Source: Suillus spraguei
Taxonomy: Eukaryota > Basidiomycota > Agaricomycetes > Boletales > Suillaceae
Reading direction: 5' to 3'
Assembly: GCA_016800925.1 (NCBI GenBank)
Contig: JABCPU010000390.1
Coordinates: 1 to 62,148, forward strand
DNA: 62,148 bases
The notes under the pieces were generated by a model. That model worked only from the letters and a program-made list of their open reading frames with translations, ran no database searches and was not told where the DNA came from. The translations under genes and the position numbers were made by a program. Positions 23,559 through 35,391 of the stretch are shown here, piece by piece; the stretch's first letter is position 1; each line of letters starts with the position of its first letter.

Positions 23559-26218
23559 ATGTCACAGCTCATTCCAAGCACCACACCCATTCGAACTTTT
23601 GAAGGTCATGAGAACGCCTTAACGACAGTCGCAGTTTTCCCCGATAAGCGACGAATGGTTACAAGCTCGTTCGACAAAACACTTCGTCTTTGGGACTTGG
23701 AGACAGGTGTTGTGTTGAAGAAGATGGAGGGGCATAACAATCGGGTATTTCGTTTAGCGGTATCACGAGATGGTCAAATAATAGCAAGCAGCGATGTAAA
23801 AGGAGAAATGATTGCCTGGCACGGTGAAACGGGCGAATCTCTCATCCAACCCATCAAAGCACACTCCGCTCACATATGGTCGTTGGATTTTTCTCCCGAT
23901 GGTTCGGTGCTGGTTACTGGTTCATCTGACAAAATGAAGTTTTGGTGTACCAAAACATGGCAGATGCAAGGAGAACCAATCGAGTGTCATGTCTGCTGTG
24001 TTCGATATTCGCCTTCTGGTGAACTTCTTGCCATCGCAACAGTCCAGGATATCCAAATTTATAATTCAGGAACAAAGGAACGCGTCGCATCTTTCAAGGG
24101 CCACACAAAATCAAACATATCACTCGTGTGGACGCCGGATGGCACACGCCTTCTTTCAGCAGGCAATAAAGAAGATCCTACCATACGAGAGTGGGATACA
24201 TTGACCTGGAAGCAGGTCGGTCATCCCTGGAAAGGCCACACTAATTATATCCACGTCATTGCAATTCATCCCGCTGGCACCCTCATTGCTTCCGCATCTA
24301 AAGACAACCATGTCCGTCTCTGGCGGCTCTCAGATCAACAAACCATCGCCATCTTCCAGCACTCATCTCCCCTGAGATGTGTCACTTTCTCTGCGGACGG
24401 CAAGCATATCCTCAGCGGAGGTGGAGATGAAAAAATCTCAGAGTGGGTAGTGCCAAAGAACGCCAATTCAAAGGCGAGTTTCCATCTTTGACTCTAATAA
24501 TACAATTCGAGCGTCCATCGTACAGATCCTGGCTATCACGACAGCCCGTGATGCATGCATCGCTGGGGACCTAGCAACCGCTGAAGAGTCACTCACCCAA
24601 GACATCGACACTGACGCCGACGACTATACTTTGTATGCCCATCGCTCATTCATTTTAGCCCGAAAATACGCGTGGGACCTCGCCCTTGATGATGCAGTCA
24701 AAGTCAGTTATACTGACCCATCATCACCTTCTTACGAAATGGCTAACTTTGATTCATGACGACACAGTCCATTAGCATTCAGCCTTCGTTAACAGGCTAC
24801 ATCTCCAAGGGCATTGCCCTCTGCGGAAAAGGCCACGTTCGGGAGGCACGGATAGCATTCGACGCCGCATCCATGTTCACCAACCAGGATTCAGGAACGA
24901 ACCAATTTGTTCTTTTGATAAAGGTAGTTTGAATTCGTCTTGTATATTCTCTGCTTCACTGCGTGTTTCAGGCCATCGCCCTCTTCAACGCAGATCAACA
25001 TGAGGAAGCCTTGTTGCTCATCAAAGAGCTGGCCGTCGCTTGTCCGAATATCGATCCTCTCACACGCCGTGTTGTGGAAGTAAGTCATGTGGCTACGCTT
25101 GGTTATCGACGCTGATCTTTGTAACTCGCACATTAGACATATCTACGTATTCAACTCGGAATCAAAGCCTCGGATGGCGCGCATCACGATGAAGCTGCTG
25201 ATCACCTCACTGTCGCTGTTAACTCCGTCGCTTTGTCATCGAAAACCCTTCATTTGATGTACGATGACTTGACCATAGTACGCCTACTAGATGATGCATA
25301 CATGATGCATTCTATAACTGAGTGCTTCATCCAGCTCTTCGGCTGGGATCTCGAATCTTTGTATCTTACTGCCCACCAGAAACGGTGCCAAGCATTCCTT
25401 TCTGCCGGCAAACCCGATGAAGCCCTCGAAGCACACAAGTACATGATGGACGTCATTGACGAACCTACCAAGGCCAGCTGCCTCGACTGGTCCAACCGCA
25501 AGTTTTCAGTAACGCCACCCGAGGCTACCATACTCACTTGTATTTCGCAGAATTCAAGGAACAGTGTAGTGCGCTCGCTGAACAGAATGACCGCATCCTT
25601 GGCGTATGTGCTCCCTTCCTCAACTTTCTTCCTACTGATTGTTATGCAGGCGGAGATCCCGGGGCAAGAGCAATACGGCTACGATACAGAACCTGATTTC
25701 TTCCACGGAATGCATCAAGTGCGTGCAACAACGTATCTTCTTCCTTTCTTTCTTACATTGTCCATTACAGCATTCTCAAGTTTCTCGACCAAGACCTCAA
25801 CAACGCCCTGGGCGCCTCAAAAGACTCAGGTTCCCCATGGCGAAGGCTGCTCGTGCAGCTCCCCCGCCAGCACCTACCACCCCACCTCCAGTCGCCGCCG
25901 CTACTACCTTCAAAGCTCAAATACGGCACCTATTCACCCAGTCACCCCACCGTGCAACGCTCCCGTTATCGATGTTCCATTCGCAAAGGGTAAAGAGGTG
26001 CGCTGGTTGATTTTATCATGTGTCTTGGGTGTTTGATGCATAATCTACAGCGCAATGCTGCCGCAGATGAGGATCGTAGCAAAGACCCGAACATCGTACC
26101 TGATGATGGATATTTTGATACTACGCAACCGGACTCCAATACACAACAACAACAACAACCAGGATCGGTGCAAGTGGACACTGGAGAACATGGAGGCGGC
26201 CGGTGGTGTTGCTGCTAG
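23559..26218 (+). CDS. WD40-repeat / TPR-like protein, copy B
   Basis: The ATG at 23559 (AAAATGTC context) opens a 915-base exon with seven WD40 blades (first GHENALTTVAVFPD, last SPLRCVTFSADG), a complete beta-propeller. Ten exons fit: 23559-24473, 24526-24702, 24768-24923, 24972-25079, 25137-25277, 25335-25497, 25551-25603, 25650-25718, 25771-25997 and 26051-26218. All are in phase except 25771-25997, which is 227 long. Copy A has 228, and the missing base is in the C-run at 25962-25964. With it the protein would be about 725 aa. TPR-like helices (AEESLTQDID, ALDDAVKSI, REARIAFDAA) follow the propeller. The tail is Pro/Ala-rich, then VPFAKGKE, Q-repeats and a GGRWCCC end that could be palmitoylated. 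Introns at 24474 and 25498 use GC donors. Its role is probably a membrane-tethered scaffold; this is inferred. Confidence 0.8.
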
Positions 26219-26384
26219 AGGAATTAGTGAATATACGTGGTATTATTTTAGTTCTATTGTCGCTTGTAATGTGCGCTGGAAGCAGCACTTATTGTATCGA
26301 TTGGTAATGACTATATCCTTTAGATTATGGCTAATGATTATAGTTATGAAACTTGAGTCCTCCAGTGAATCATGATGCATGTGG

Positions 26385-27070
26385 CCACGATCAAGGTTGA
26401 TGATGGGGCAGATACCGCAGATGTTCAAGCGGCCACAGGATCACAACAACTTGTCGAAACTGACTGTCTGAACATTCTACGCGTGACAGGCGAGAGACAT
26501 TGTATCAATCCCCTCCGGAAGACTCCCGAAGTCAGAAACGGGACATATCCTTTCATCGCCAGCCATCTCTACACCGCCCAAGATGTGATACCTCTCTCCA
26601 TCCCACGAGCGGTCCCTTCCTCCACCCAGACAATATGAACACTCGATTCGTGAACAAATGATGAGACAGCGTGATCAGGAGCTGTTGTGTCAACGAGAAG
26701 ATATTCAAAGGAGGTAGGAGATCGAGTGCAAGTCGGTACCAAGAGCTTGAGCGCCGGCTGGGCGAGGAGCTTCTCCAAAAGCAAGAATAGGCTGCTGCTC
26801 GACAGGTAGAGGAGATAACAGTGCGTCAGGCGCAACACCATCAGGAGGAGATAGCTTTGATGCAGAGGCAAGGAGGCGCGAAGAAGAGGCCCAGTTGAGG
26901 GCCAAGACTGAGAACGAATGCACTCGTGCAGAGGTCGGGTAGCGTCAGCTGGGAGAACTCGTCGGCGAACGGAAAGAGAAGGAAATCGAGGTGCGACACC
27001 GTCAAGGAGAGCTCGGGCGCGGACAACAGGAGAGGAGGCTTTGCTCAAGGAGATGAAGCGTGCAAGGTCT
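26385..27070 (+). pseudogene. Coiled-coil gene remnant, copy B
   Basis: It is collinear with 2270-2941. The start, VDDGADTADVQAATGSQQL, runs in frame to 26638, where a TGA follows. Glu/Gln/Arg-rich stretches (YQELERRLGEELLQKQE) continue in shifted frames to about 27060. It lies 170 bases after WD40 copy B. No family was recognised. Introns could explain some shifts, but an in-frame stop differs between copies. Confidence 0.4.
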
Positions 27071-28769
27071 GACTAGAGTTTTGCACCAGACACGGGCTAC
27101 CTAAAAAAATTCAGCGGTGCCTTGGAAATTTGTTTGGTACAGGGTTCGGTAACTTCGATTGCAAGCTACGCTTTGGTCACGGTGTCTATTATGGTGAGGC
27201 CTGCGTCGGACAATGCTTATTCACAAGGGACCGAAGACCTTTGAATGAACAGGTATTGAATCCAAGGCAATACTGCTGAGCACAGGGAACTGGCAGGCGT
27301 TATTCTTGAATATAGTTCAGATCCAGCCGGATATTGGCGACTTGATAGTACTAGGGAATGAGGCTTCAAGGTCGAGCGCAGATATCTCGGATCCATATCA
27401 GCGTTATGTCATTCTCAAACGTCGTCACAACGCCGCCTTCGCCTGGGAAACGTAATTCACCACAGAGTGCTACGGAGCAGTAGCACAATCCAACTGTCTC
27501 ACAATGTCCGTCTCCCCGACAGCAAAAAGTCCAAATTTAAAACTGAGTGACGACTCCTGACACCGCCACAACACTCATTTGTATCGTCTGTCGCCACCGC
27601 CCATGCTGCAACTCCAGACAGCCTCGTTATTGAATTTTTCTTTCCTCGATTTTTTTTGTCGGTGTCGTTATCATATCAATCGATTTCTGTATTGACGTCT
27701 TCTGTTTTACTTATTCCTAGTCTTGCAGTAAGTGCAAGAATTTCTTTGTTTTTCATTAGCAGTGTGACTCGCTCGCTTTAAGTTTCAGTGCAATCGCAAG
27801 CCGTGAAGGGATCCCAACGATGTTCCGTATGTATATTGCATATTGCATAGCCTTGGCATGGCTTGTACGAAATTAATAGGGTGGGACATAATGTACTGCT
27901 GTCAAGCGCCCCGTAGCCTGGCGCCGTTCACATGATACACGATGCCACTGAAGCATTTCAAAAGTGAGTAAATCAGCTCCTGCAAAGAAGGAATCAAGCT
28001 GCGCTGCATGCATCGCTGAAAATTCTAAAGAATTGGGAACACAGCTCACCTTAATACACAGGTTCAAACCCAGGTTTCGGGCCGGAACAGCCCTCAGGGC
28101 TGGGCGCCCAAACACTCAACGCCCTCCTGCAAGTCAGAAACTCCATCAGAGTAAATACTTTCGTAGTACGCACCCTAGAATGCGTGTCTATTGCCTACTT
28201 AGGTCAATCACACTACCCTCAAGCGCTAACTTGTGTTGTAGCGCATAGAGTAGGAAGTACCTGTTTCGGGTTCTAATCCGACGTAGGAACACTGGCATTG
28301 CAGAGTTTGAATATGGATTGCTAGTACTATTCCGACAACTGGATTATATCTGCGTTGTAGGCTTTGCATGTCTGATTTCAGTCTGAATACCATCGTAATT
28401 GTGTCGGATTACTATCTGAATATGACTATATGCCCCGCTCCCGGATGCTTCCAGTCATTGCTCTCCTCATTCCCTGCCTCTCACCACCACAATGTATGGC
28501 TTCCATTTCAACTTTCTAGAAGACAGGGAGTGCATGTCATATAACACATGCATAATACACCATCTGACGTGGAAGTGAGACAAGTTTCATTTACATAGCT
28601 GTTCACCTGGGAAGACAGCATCACATACCGTGTGAGGTCGAAACGTGACTTGGTCGGGTTGGGCCGTCGCAGAGAAACTCATTCTGGCGTTGTCAAGGTC
28701 AAAAAAACAGTAAAGATTTCAACAGACGACATTACACACCGTGAGAATGGGCCGTCACCAAAGCACCAC
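27071..28769. other. Intergenic with weak ORFs
   Basis: Short open stretches exist (about 27090-27280 plus, and 27964-28248 plus starting at a non-ATG codon) but nothing is recognisable. Pyrimidine-rich sequence at 27620-27760 could be a promoter/5' leader. An ATG at 27820 is followed at once by a GTATGT donor-like site, but no following exon was identified. Confidence 0.4.
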
Positions 28770-29300
28770 CTGAGCATTGAAATCACGCACTTCCTCGTTG
28801 TTGGACAGCGAGAGACTGTGACAAGTGTCAGCATCAGGCAAGCGAGCCAAAAGAGGAGAAAACAAGAACCTGCACCAACTGAGAGCAAGTCACAGCCAGA
28901 GCATCATTCAGCATCGAGCCAAAAGACTAGCACATGGCACTCTCTGAGAGCAGCACATGGCCAGAGCACCATCAGCATCAGGTAAGCAAACCAAAAGATG
29001 AGAACACATGCTCTGAGAGCGGGACACAACAAGGATGCCGTCAAGGTTGAGTATTAAGCCAGCCAAAAGATGAGAACACAGACTGGCTAGGAGTGGGATG
29101 TGACCAGCACTTCATCAGGGTTGAGTAAGCGAGTCGACAGACAAGAAACGCACTGCCTGAGAGAAGGAAACGGCCAAAGCATCATCAGGGTTGGGTAAGC
29201 AAGCCAACACGCATGCGAGAGACACAGTGGCTGAGCATCATCAGGCTTCAGCGTCGGGTAAGCGAGCCAAAAGACAAGAACAGCTTACTGCAGGACCTGG
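28770..29300. repeat. Degenerate minisatellite, unit about 60-70 bp
   Basis: The block CATCAGG-(G/C)TTGGGTAAGC-GAGCCAAAAGA-AAGAACA recurs about six to seven times with drift (near 28835, 28975, 29060, 29130, 29190 and 29260). An open frame across 28632-28985 is probably a by-product. Confidence 0.65.
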
Positions 29301-29881
29301 TTTCGTCGCTCCGAAGGTGAAACTAAACACTTCGAATGTGAATACAACTCTAGGTTGATGGCGAAGCTGCTCTCGTCTGACATGTGTTTGAGTGGAAGAT
29401 GGACTTAGTGAAATATTTATATAAACAAACTCACCTTCAGATAAGCAGACTCAGCAGAGTGTATTCACAGTCGAAAACATGAGGAAATGAAGATAAAAGT
29501 CATCTGGAAATTGTTCGAAAATGATCTGTTTGCAACTAATATGGGCTATCTATATATACAGAAATGATATATTCTAGCAGTATGGATAACCTGCCTGCAT
29601 GATGTATGGGGGTTTCTGGCTTATAGTCCAGTTAGCACATAATATGACGATATGAGCTGCACAGCATGACGCGGTGGACAGAAATGTGATCAAGCTCCGG
29701 CGGCGTTTCGTGCTTCATATATGTACTATGTAGAAAGAAAGCCGACCGAAGGGGTGTCCAACCAACGAATAAGACTTCCAGAGCCTATTTAAGAAGAGTA
29801 CATAGTATATGCAACCTTGAAATGCATATGCTGCTTTGCGTCGCAAAACGATCCTTCGGCGTATACTTTGGGAATTCCATA

Positions 29882-31369
29882 TTAGTTTGTTTCGGCCTCA
29901 GTGAACTCGGTTTTGGAAAAACCGACGTTGGAGTTGGGGGCATCAAACACGGTGTAGAAGCGCTGCATGAATACGTAGCCAATAACAAAGTCATAGCGCC
30001 CTTCGCCCATTCGCGTGCCGATGTCGCGAACAATGAGATATATGGAATCATGACGACCACCAATCATTGGGTTGATAGCACGAGGCCAGATTTGAGCATT
30101 GGGGGTGAGAGTGAAGATTTGCTGTGTAAAACGGTGAAAAAGGGACGTGAGTGCTAACAGAATTGACGTACGCCCCCAATATTGAAATCCAGGTTCCGCA
30201 GGGCTCTATACCGAGTGGGGGTGACAACGAGAAGTCCAGTCAAAGGATCCTGACGACCCCTGGTTTCATGCTGGTACCGCTCAAAGGCCTCTATCGAACG
30301 CTAATTAGACCATCATTACTGCCTGCACTCTAGTAGATACACACCGGTGGCAATCGCAATAAGGATGTTGCCAGAATCGACAATGCCAACGGTGGATGAT
30401 AAGATCGGTGTGGTGCCGTATGTGATGCTCTGCCGGATACCCCAATAGTTCGATGCAGGCGAGATGTCGGTGATAGCACTGAAGCAAAACAATTGCTATC
30501 AGTCTGGAATCTGGATTGATCTAGGCACTGAGGAAACTTACGTGTATGTAATTTCATTGGTATGCAAGTCAACGTCAGTTCCACCAAAGGTGAGTTGTCC
30601 AGCGGATTCTGCCAGTGAACCGACGTAGGGCTTGAAAAAGACACCAAGAATATTCCCAGGCATCATTTTTTGGCTAACCAGGTTATCAGTCACAGTCGGG
30701 ATCGTCTCTGTCGGCGTTACAGCCAGGGTGTCGAGTGTCAAGGCAACAGGCCCGATGCCAAGGACACCGTCAAAACCAAAGAAGCCCTGTGAATAATGAG
30801 CAACACCGATCTGCTGCCCGGTGACGGTGAGCCCAGGACCGACAGTGACGGTGTCAAGGTAAATAATTGCTATAGATAATCGTAAATATTTTCAACTTAT
30901 GATATCATATTGTATGTCACACCATGCACATATTTGCCAATATCATAGGTGACCGATAGATATTTGCCAGTGCAGACGCTCGTGTGGGTTGCCTGGTACG
31001 GAGTACTGGCACCAACCCATGTGTTCGCGCTACTGCTATCGAGAATCAAGTTGTCTTCAATAATGCATTAGCAGACGCATTTTTTTCAGTATTGAACTCA
31101 CAGGTTTTGGGGGGGTCGCCAATATCAACTGATATGCTGTAGAGAAAATAATAGTTCGTCAGAGGAACGTCAGCTTGACGTTGTCCGTGCTTGTTGGGAC
31201 CCCTAAGGGCCTGCAAACGAGCTCTATCGTGCGCCACGATGTTATAAGTACCATTGGAAAAATTCAGCCTACTGGTAATGGGGACGGAGGTAGGGGAATT
31301 GGCAACTTTAACGGGCGATCCCGTGATTGACAAAACTAGGAGAAGTGTTAACAATGGAGCGGGGAACAT
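29882..31369 (-). CDS. Secreted aspartic protease (pepsin A1 family, polyporopepsin-like)
   Basis: Six exons fit and total 1221 bases (406 aa): 31369-31102, 31054-30923, 30869-30542, 30478-30345, 30290-30172 and 30121-29882. The N-terminus MFPAPLLTLLLVLSITGS is a signal peptide, followed by a propeptide-like region. The first catalytic motif reads LILDSSSANTWVG (Asp95), where the family normally has D-T/S-G-S, so the Gly is replaced by Ser. The flap is SVTYDIG (Tyr126) instead of the usual YGSG. FFGFDGVLGIGPV, FGGTD and the second motif GIVDSGNIL (Asp277) are typical. The C-terminal IGYVFMQRFYTVFDAPNSNVGF is the standard A1 ending. Family members are vacuolar or secreted acid endopeptidases. 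Activity here is uncertain because of the first motif. The gene lies outside the transposon nest. Confidence 0.88.
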
Positions 31370-31405
31370 GGCTGACTAGAAAGCAATAGCATACTCAGTG
31401 GCCCA

Positions 31406-31413
31406 TTATATAT
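31406..31413 (-). promoter_or_regulatory. TATA element of the aspartic protease gene
   Basis: The sense sequence TATATAAT lies about 37-44 bases upstream of the ATG at 31369. The short distance leaves a very short 5' leader. Confidence 0.45.
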
Positions 31414-32000
31414 GTGCTAGCAAATTCAATGATGGCAATGTTGGGTACACTAGTATTAGCCACGTTACACGTATGAAACGTCCCCTCTAGTGCTGCCGCG
31501 GTCCGGTTCTGCATCAGTGAACTGGTGGAAACGTGAGAAAGACATATATGGCACAACGGGTCCACCTGTGATTCCCACGTAACGACAGTAATTATAGGTG
31601 ATAATACGTGGGGTTCGCACCTGTAAGACGAGGCGAATATAACCGATCAGCGCCTCCTGCAATATCGTTCCGATAGCGATGGACTTTTGTATAGCGTTGT
31701 ATGGGATCAACGAAATATTACTGACACTAGCTTCGTCACCCATCACAGGCTCTGTCACCTGTCAGACATTCCCAATTTGTAAGCCTTACTATACTGAGTG
31801 ATCACGCGTATCACCAAGTATTATTAGGCTCACTTACAATAATACCCAACACCAGCATTAAATGCTGTCCCAAATCCCCCCAGACCTTAGGTGTTTCCAC
31901 AAGAGAAGCTCAGCGATGTCCCACTTAAGGTCACTCTCCCACACCCTTTACACCAGTAAAGGTACATATTTCTCCTGGGGGGAGGTTCTCATGCCCCTTA
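31414..32000. other. Intergenic, no gene seen
   Basis: A minus-strand open frame at 31465-31758 (97 codons) has no recognisable motif. The rest is non-coding up to the putative copia LTR. Confidence 0.4.
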
Positions 32001-32529
32001 TGATAAGATTGTAGCTGGAGTATAGGGGGGGAAGAATCTGGAGGGCTTCCGGATGAGTTTCCAATAAAGTTTCCAAAAAGATTCCAAAGGATTTCCAGAG
32101 GAGGTTTCTGAGATGTTTTCCAGAGGCATTCTGGAAATAGGGGTTCTGGAAGAGCGGACTAAGTTAGGAACTGGAAAGGGATTGGAAATCTGGTTTTATA
32201 GGAGTAGAGTAACTTTGGTGTACAGAATAGATTTCTTTTTTTGACCCTTTAACTTGTAGTTTACATGTTGTTCTTATACTAAATATGTATGGAGTATCTC
32301 TGTCATCATCTCCAATGATATGATGGAGTCTGGGTAAGTAGCTGTACACTATGCTATCATTACTATGGATGAGTGTTAGTCTACTCTGCTACTTGACAGG
32401 AAGTCTGGTGATTTAAGAGGAGTAACCTAATCCGGATGACAGGTCACATGACTGGAAATACATCCAGATATCATTTCCGGATATCTCTATCTTCTTCCAG
32501 ATAGGGGCTATCAGACGTGGAATCTAACA
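32001..32529 (-). repeat. Putative copia 3' LTR
   Basis: The inner edge is well supported: in the sense direction the purine run GAGGGGGAG is followed by TGTTAGATTCC (32529). The outer end, CTTATCA at 32001, is the best TG...CA match but lacks a second LTR to confirm it. A sense TATA box (CTATAAAACC, near 32200) lies inside, and TTTCCA-type motifs repeat in the downstream half. Confidence 0.55.
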
Positions 32530-34508
32530 CTCCCCCTCGAGTGGTATCTAGTCCGAGACTGGCTCGCAACTTCTGAAGTTGTGGCCTTGGAAGTGCTTTG
32601 GTGAATATGTCTGCAATGTTTTCATCCATCAGACAATACTGGATGTCAAGAATTCCGTGCTTTACTAAGTAATGGATAAAGTGGAAATGGATGTTGATGT
32701 GTTTGGTGCAGGCATGGAATTTGGAGTTTGACGCAAGGGAAATAGCTCCTTGGTTGTTGCAGTAGACAATGATGGGCTTAGTGATGGGTTCATATAACTC
32801 TCCGATGAGTGACTGTAGATAGAGGATTTCCCAGGCAACTCTGGTCAATGCAATGTATTCTGCCTCTGCAGTGGAAAGGGCTATAATGGATTGTTTCTGT
32901 GTGCTCCATGCTACCGGAGCTCTGTGCAACATTACTGTATATCTGGACATGGAATGCTGGTGTGGTTGCGAAGCCCAATCTGCATCAACATAAGCTTCTA
33001 AACCTGTGTTGGATCCTCTGAGTGTCAGTTTGAAGTTTGAAGTACCCTTAAGATAATGGATTACATCTTTTACCACTTCCCAGTGGGTCCGGCCAGGTTT
33101 CTGCATGAACTGAGACAATATGGAGACAGGGAATGCAATATCCGGACGCGTGCTGGTAGCAGTGTACATGAGGGATCCTATTCTGTGCTGGTATGGTACT
33201 TCCTGCATTTCTTCCAATTCATTGGAAGTGGATGGGGATTGATCTGTGAAAAGCATAACTCTGGAAATCATGGGGATATGGGCAGACTTTGCATCCTGGA
33301 GTCGGAAATGTTCCAGAATGGTTTGGACATATGCCTTCTGCAAAAGTGCAATAGTCTGGTTGGAATGGTCTCATTCTACCTTAAGTCCTAATAACCAGGT
33401 GAGTTCCCCCAGGTCAGAGATCTCAAATCTTTTCTGGAGTTCCGCTTTGAATCAATCTATGTGCTTCTGATACTTGGATGTGACAGCCATGTCATCTACG
33501 GATACTGTGATGACTGTGTGTTCCTCCAATTTCCAGCAGAAGTAAACTGCTTGGTCTACTTGTGAGCGTGTCAATCTGGCATCAAGAAAGAACTTCTCTA
33601 GCTCCTTGGACCATTCAAATCTGGCCTGTTTGAGACCATAAAGGCTCCATAATAGGAGGAGGACTTTTCCTTGATCTTCTGGAGATAGATATCTGGGTGG
33701 AGGTCGCATATAGATGGTATCCTTTAATTCTGCATTAAGGTAGGCACTTTTGATGTTGATCTGATGGATTTCCCAATCTCTATGTGCAGCTATGGAAAGT
33801 ACTGTGTGGATGGTGGTCATATTAGTGGTCAGAGCAAAAGTCTCGGAATAGTCAATTCCATGCTTCTGATGTTGTCCATTAGCCGCTAGATGTGCTCAGA
33901 GTTTGAGCTTTTCTCCATCTGGTCCGCGCTTCGTTGCTAAAACAAAATGGCTTGGGATTATGTTTACACCTTGTGGGGGATCTACAATCTTCCAGGCATT
34001 TAGCTTTTTAAGCTGGCTTAACTCATAGTCTATGGCCTCTTGCCATTCTGGACCATCCAGACCATTCAACGCTTCCTTCAGCATTGGTTCCGGAAGTGTG
34101 GCAGCTTGTGTGCTTCCGTGTAAGTCCTTTTCTTCATCTCCAGATCGCTCAATAATGGCATACACAGCTTCTATTATGGAACTGGCAGTGTTTCCACCTT
34201 TGTGAAGGGCATGGTAATATCCTGCAGGTGGTTGGACTCTGGTAACTCGTGGGGTAACTGGTGCAGGAAGTTGCTGTGAAATACAGGGTGGAGTTGTTGG
34301 ATCCAGAGGTAATGTTGGTGTGGGCTGGATGATTTTCTGAGTGGGTGGTGGATTGTCCAGTGGTTCTTTCATATGTTCTGGATTTTCCGGTCCACTATAC
34401 TCCCCCTTGTCCAGAATATCATCAGCATTGATAACAGACTTTGTCATTGGTGGAAAGTCACATTCTGCTTGATAAACACTCTCTGTTTCTCTGACCACCA
34501 GATCTGGT
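32471..34508 (-). pseudogene. pol: Copia reverse transcriptase / RNase H
   Basis: Three blocks are read. 33896-34508 has the linker and RT start with GPEWQEAIDYELSQL and IIPSHFVLATKRGPDG. 33452-33820 has INIKSAYLNAEL, LLLWSLYGLKQARFEW and the catalytic SVDDM (YVDD-like). 32471-33343 has RT thumb, RPDIAFPVSILSQFM and RNase H with DADWASQP, ALSTAEAEYIAL, YCNNQGAISLASN and DIFTKALPRPQL. Frames are broken between blocks near 33350-33450 and 33821-33895, so the copy is inactive. Confidence 0.88.
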
Positions 34509-35391
34509 GTAGCAAACAAAGTCACGCTGACCATGAAAGTGCCGTTTTACACAAGTGTCTCATTACTGTCTACAGCGGCTACCGAGAAATCCCCTATAGC
34601 GAGCATTACCCCTTTTTGCTTCGCCGGTACCGTTGTCGCTCCGTGGATCCTTGCCCCTTACCGAATCTCGCTACCGATGTCCTCCTGTCCATTCCATTTC
34701 CGTCTAAGATCCATTGGTGTGTAGCATATTTGTTTCCGTTGTTACTAAAGCTATGGCAAGACTTACCTTACCTTCCATGACACTGCTTGCTCGCTGCGTG
34801 CCTCTTAGCTAAATATCTCTATCTCACTACCATTCTTGCTATGTATTCCGGCCGTTCATGGCACATGTTAAAAAGGACTCTTCGCACATTCCAGTACTTT
34901 TACTTTTCCCTCTATGGTACACACAGTACTTAGGAATTGTCACCACTACTGTCTCTAACAGAATAAAGTCTTTCGCCGAAGTCACTGTCTCTTAAGAATT
35001 GTTTTACTGCTGCATGCACCACCGCTCTTTCCCGCTTTCCCACACTTCACCGCTTGTTTTACCGCCAGTTTCCCACGCCTTACCGCAGTTTTACCGCATG
35101 CACTACCATAGTTTTACCACTTTCACTACCGCTTGTCTACCGCTTTCCCGCGCTTACCGCTAGTATTACCATTAGTTTCCCATGGACCGGAGGTCACCGC
35201 TAGCATCTCACTACCTCCGACGGCATTCTTGCACCACAGGTTGGGCAATATCAAACTATACTAACTTAGCATTCCCTTTAGGGTCGAATGTTCTTGCCTT
35301 CACAAGTGAAGCAGACTAGGTAGAGCGCAAGACTTGCATACTAGCTCAGGCCGTGGTTTGTCTACAGCCCAGGCTAGATTGTATCTTTACA
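34509..35391 (+). repeat. Solo LTR1, family C
   Basis: It is 883 bp, TGTAGCAAAC to ATCTTTACA. The flanks are CTGG (34505-34508) and CCGG (35392-35395), a 4-bp duplication with one C-to-T difference. It resembles 36030-36992 at its start and 47624-48588 throughout. The middle has many ACCGC repeats (about nine at 35020-35210). Confidence 0.85.

Noticed and set aside
25771..25997. Alternative reading frame of WD40 exon 9 (ILKFLDQDLNNALG...)
   Set aside because: The frame continuing VPFAKGKE into the final exon is intact in copy A and keeps all exon phases, so the alternative is likely spurious.
28040..28290. tRNA-like TpsiC arms (GGTTCAAACCC near 28060, GGTTCTAATCC near 28270)
   Set aside because: No matching acceptor, D or anticodon arms could be folded around them.
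28770..29300. CRISPR-like array
   Set aside because: Units are adjacent and drifting with no uniform unique spacers, and the genome is eukaryotic.
31465..31758. 97-codon minus-strand ORF beside the aspartic protease
   Set aside because: No recognisable domain, no signal peptide and no link to the protease exons.
35290..35391. tRNA-like D-arm and stem near the end of family C LTR1
   Set aside because: The segment is repeated in LTR2 (48480-48588) as part of the LTR end and lacks an anticodon arm and T-arm.
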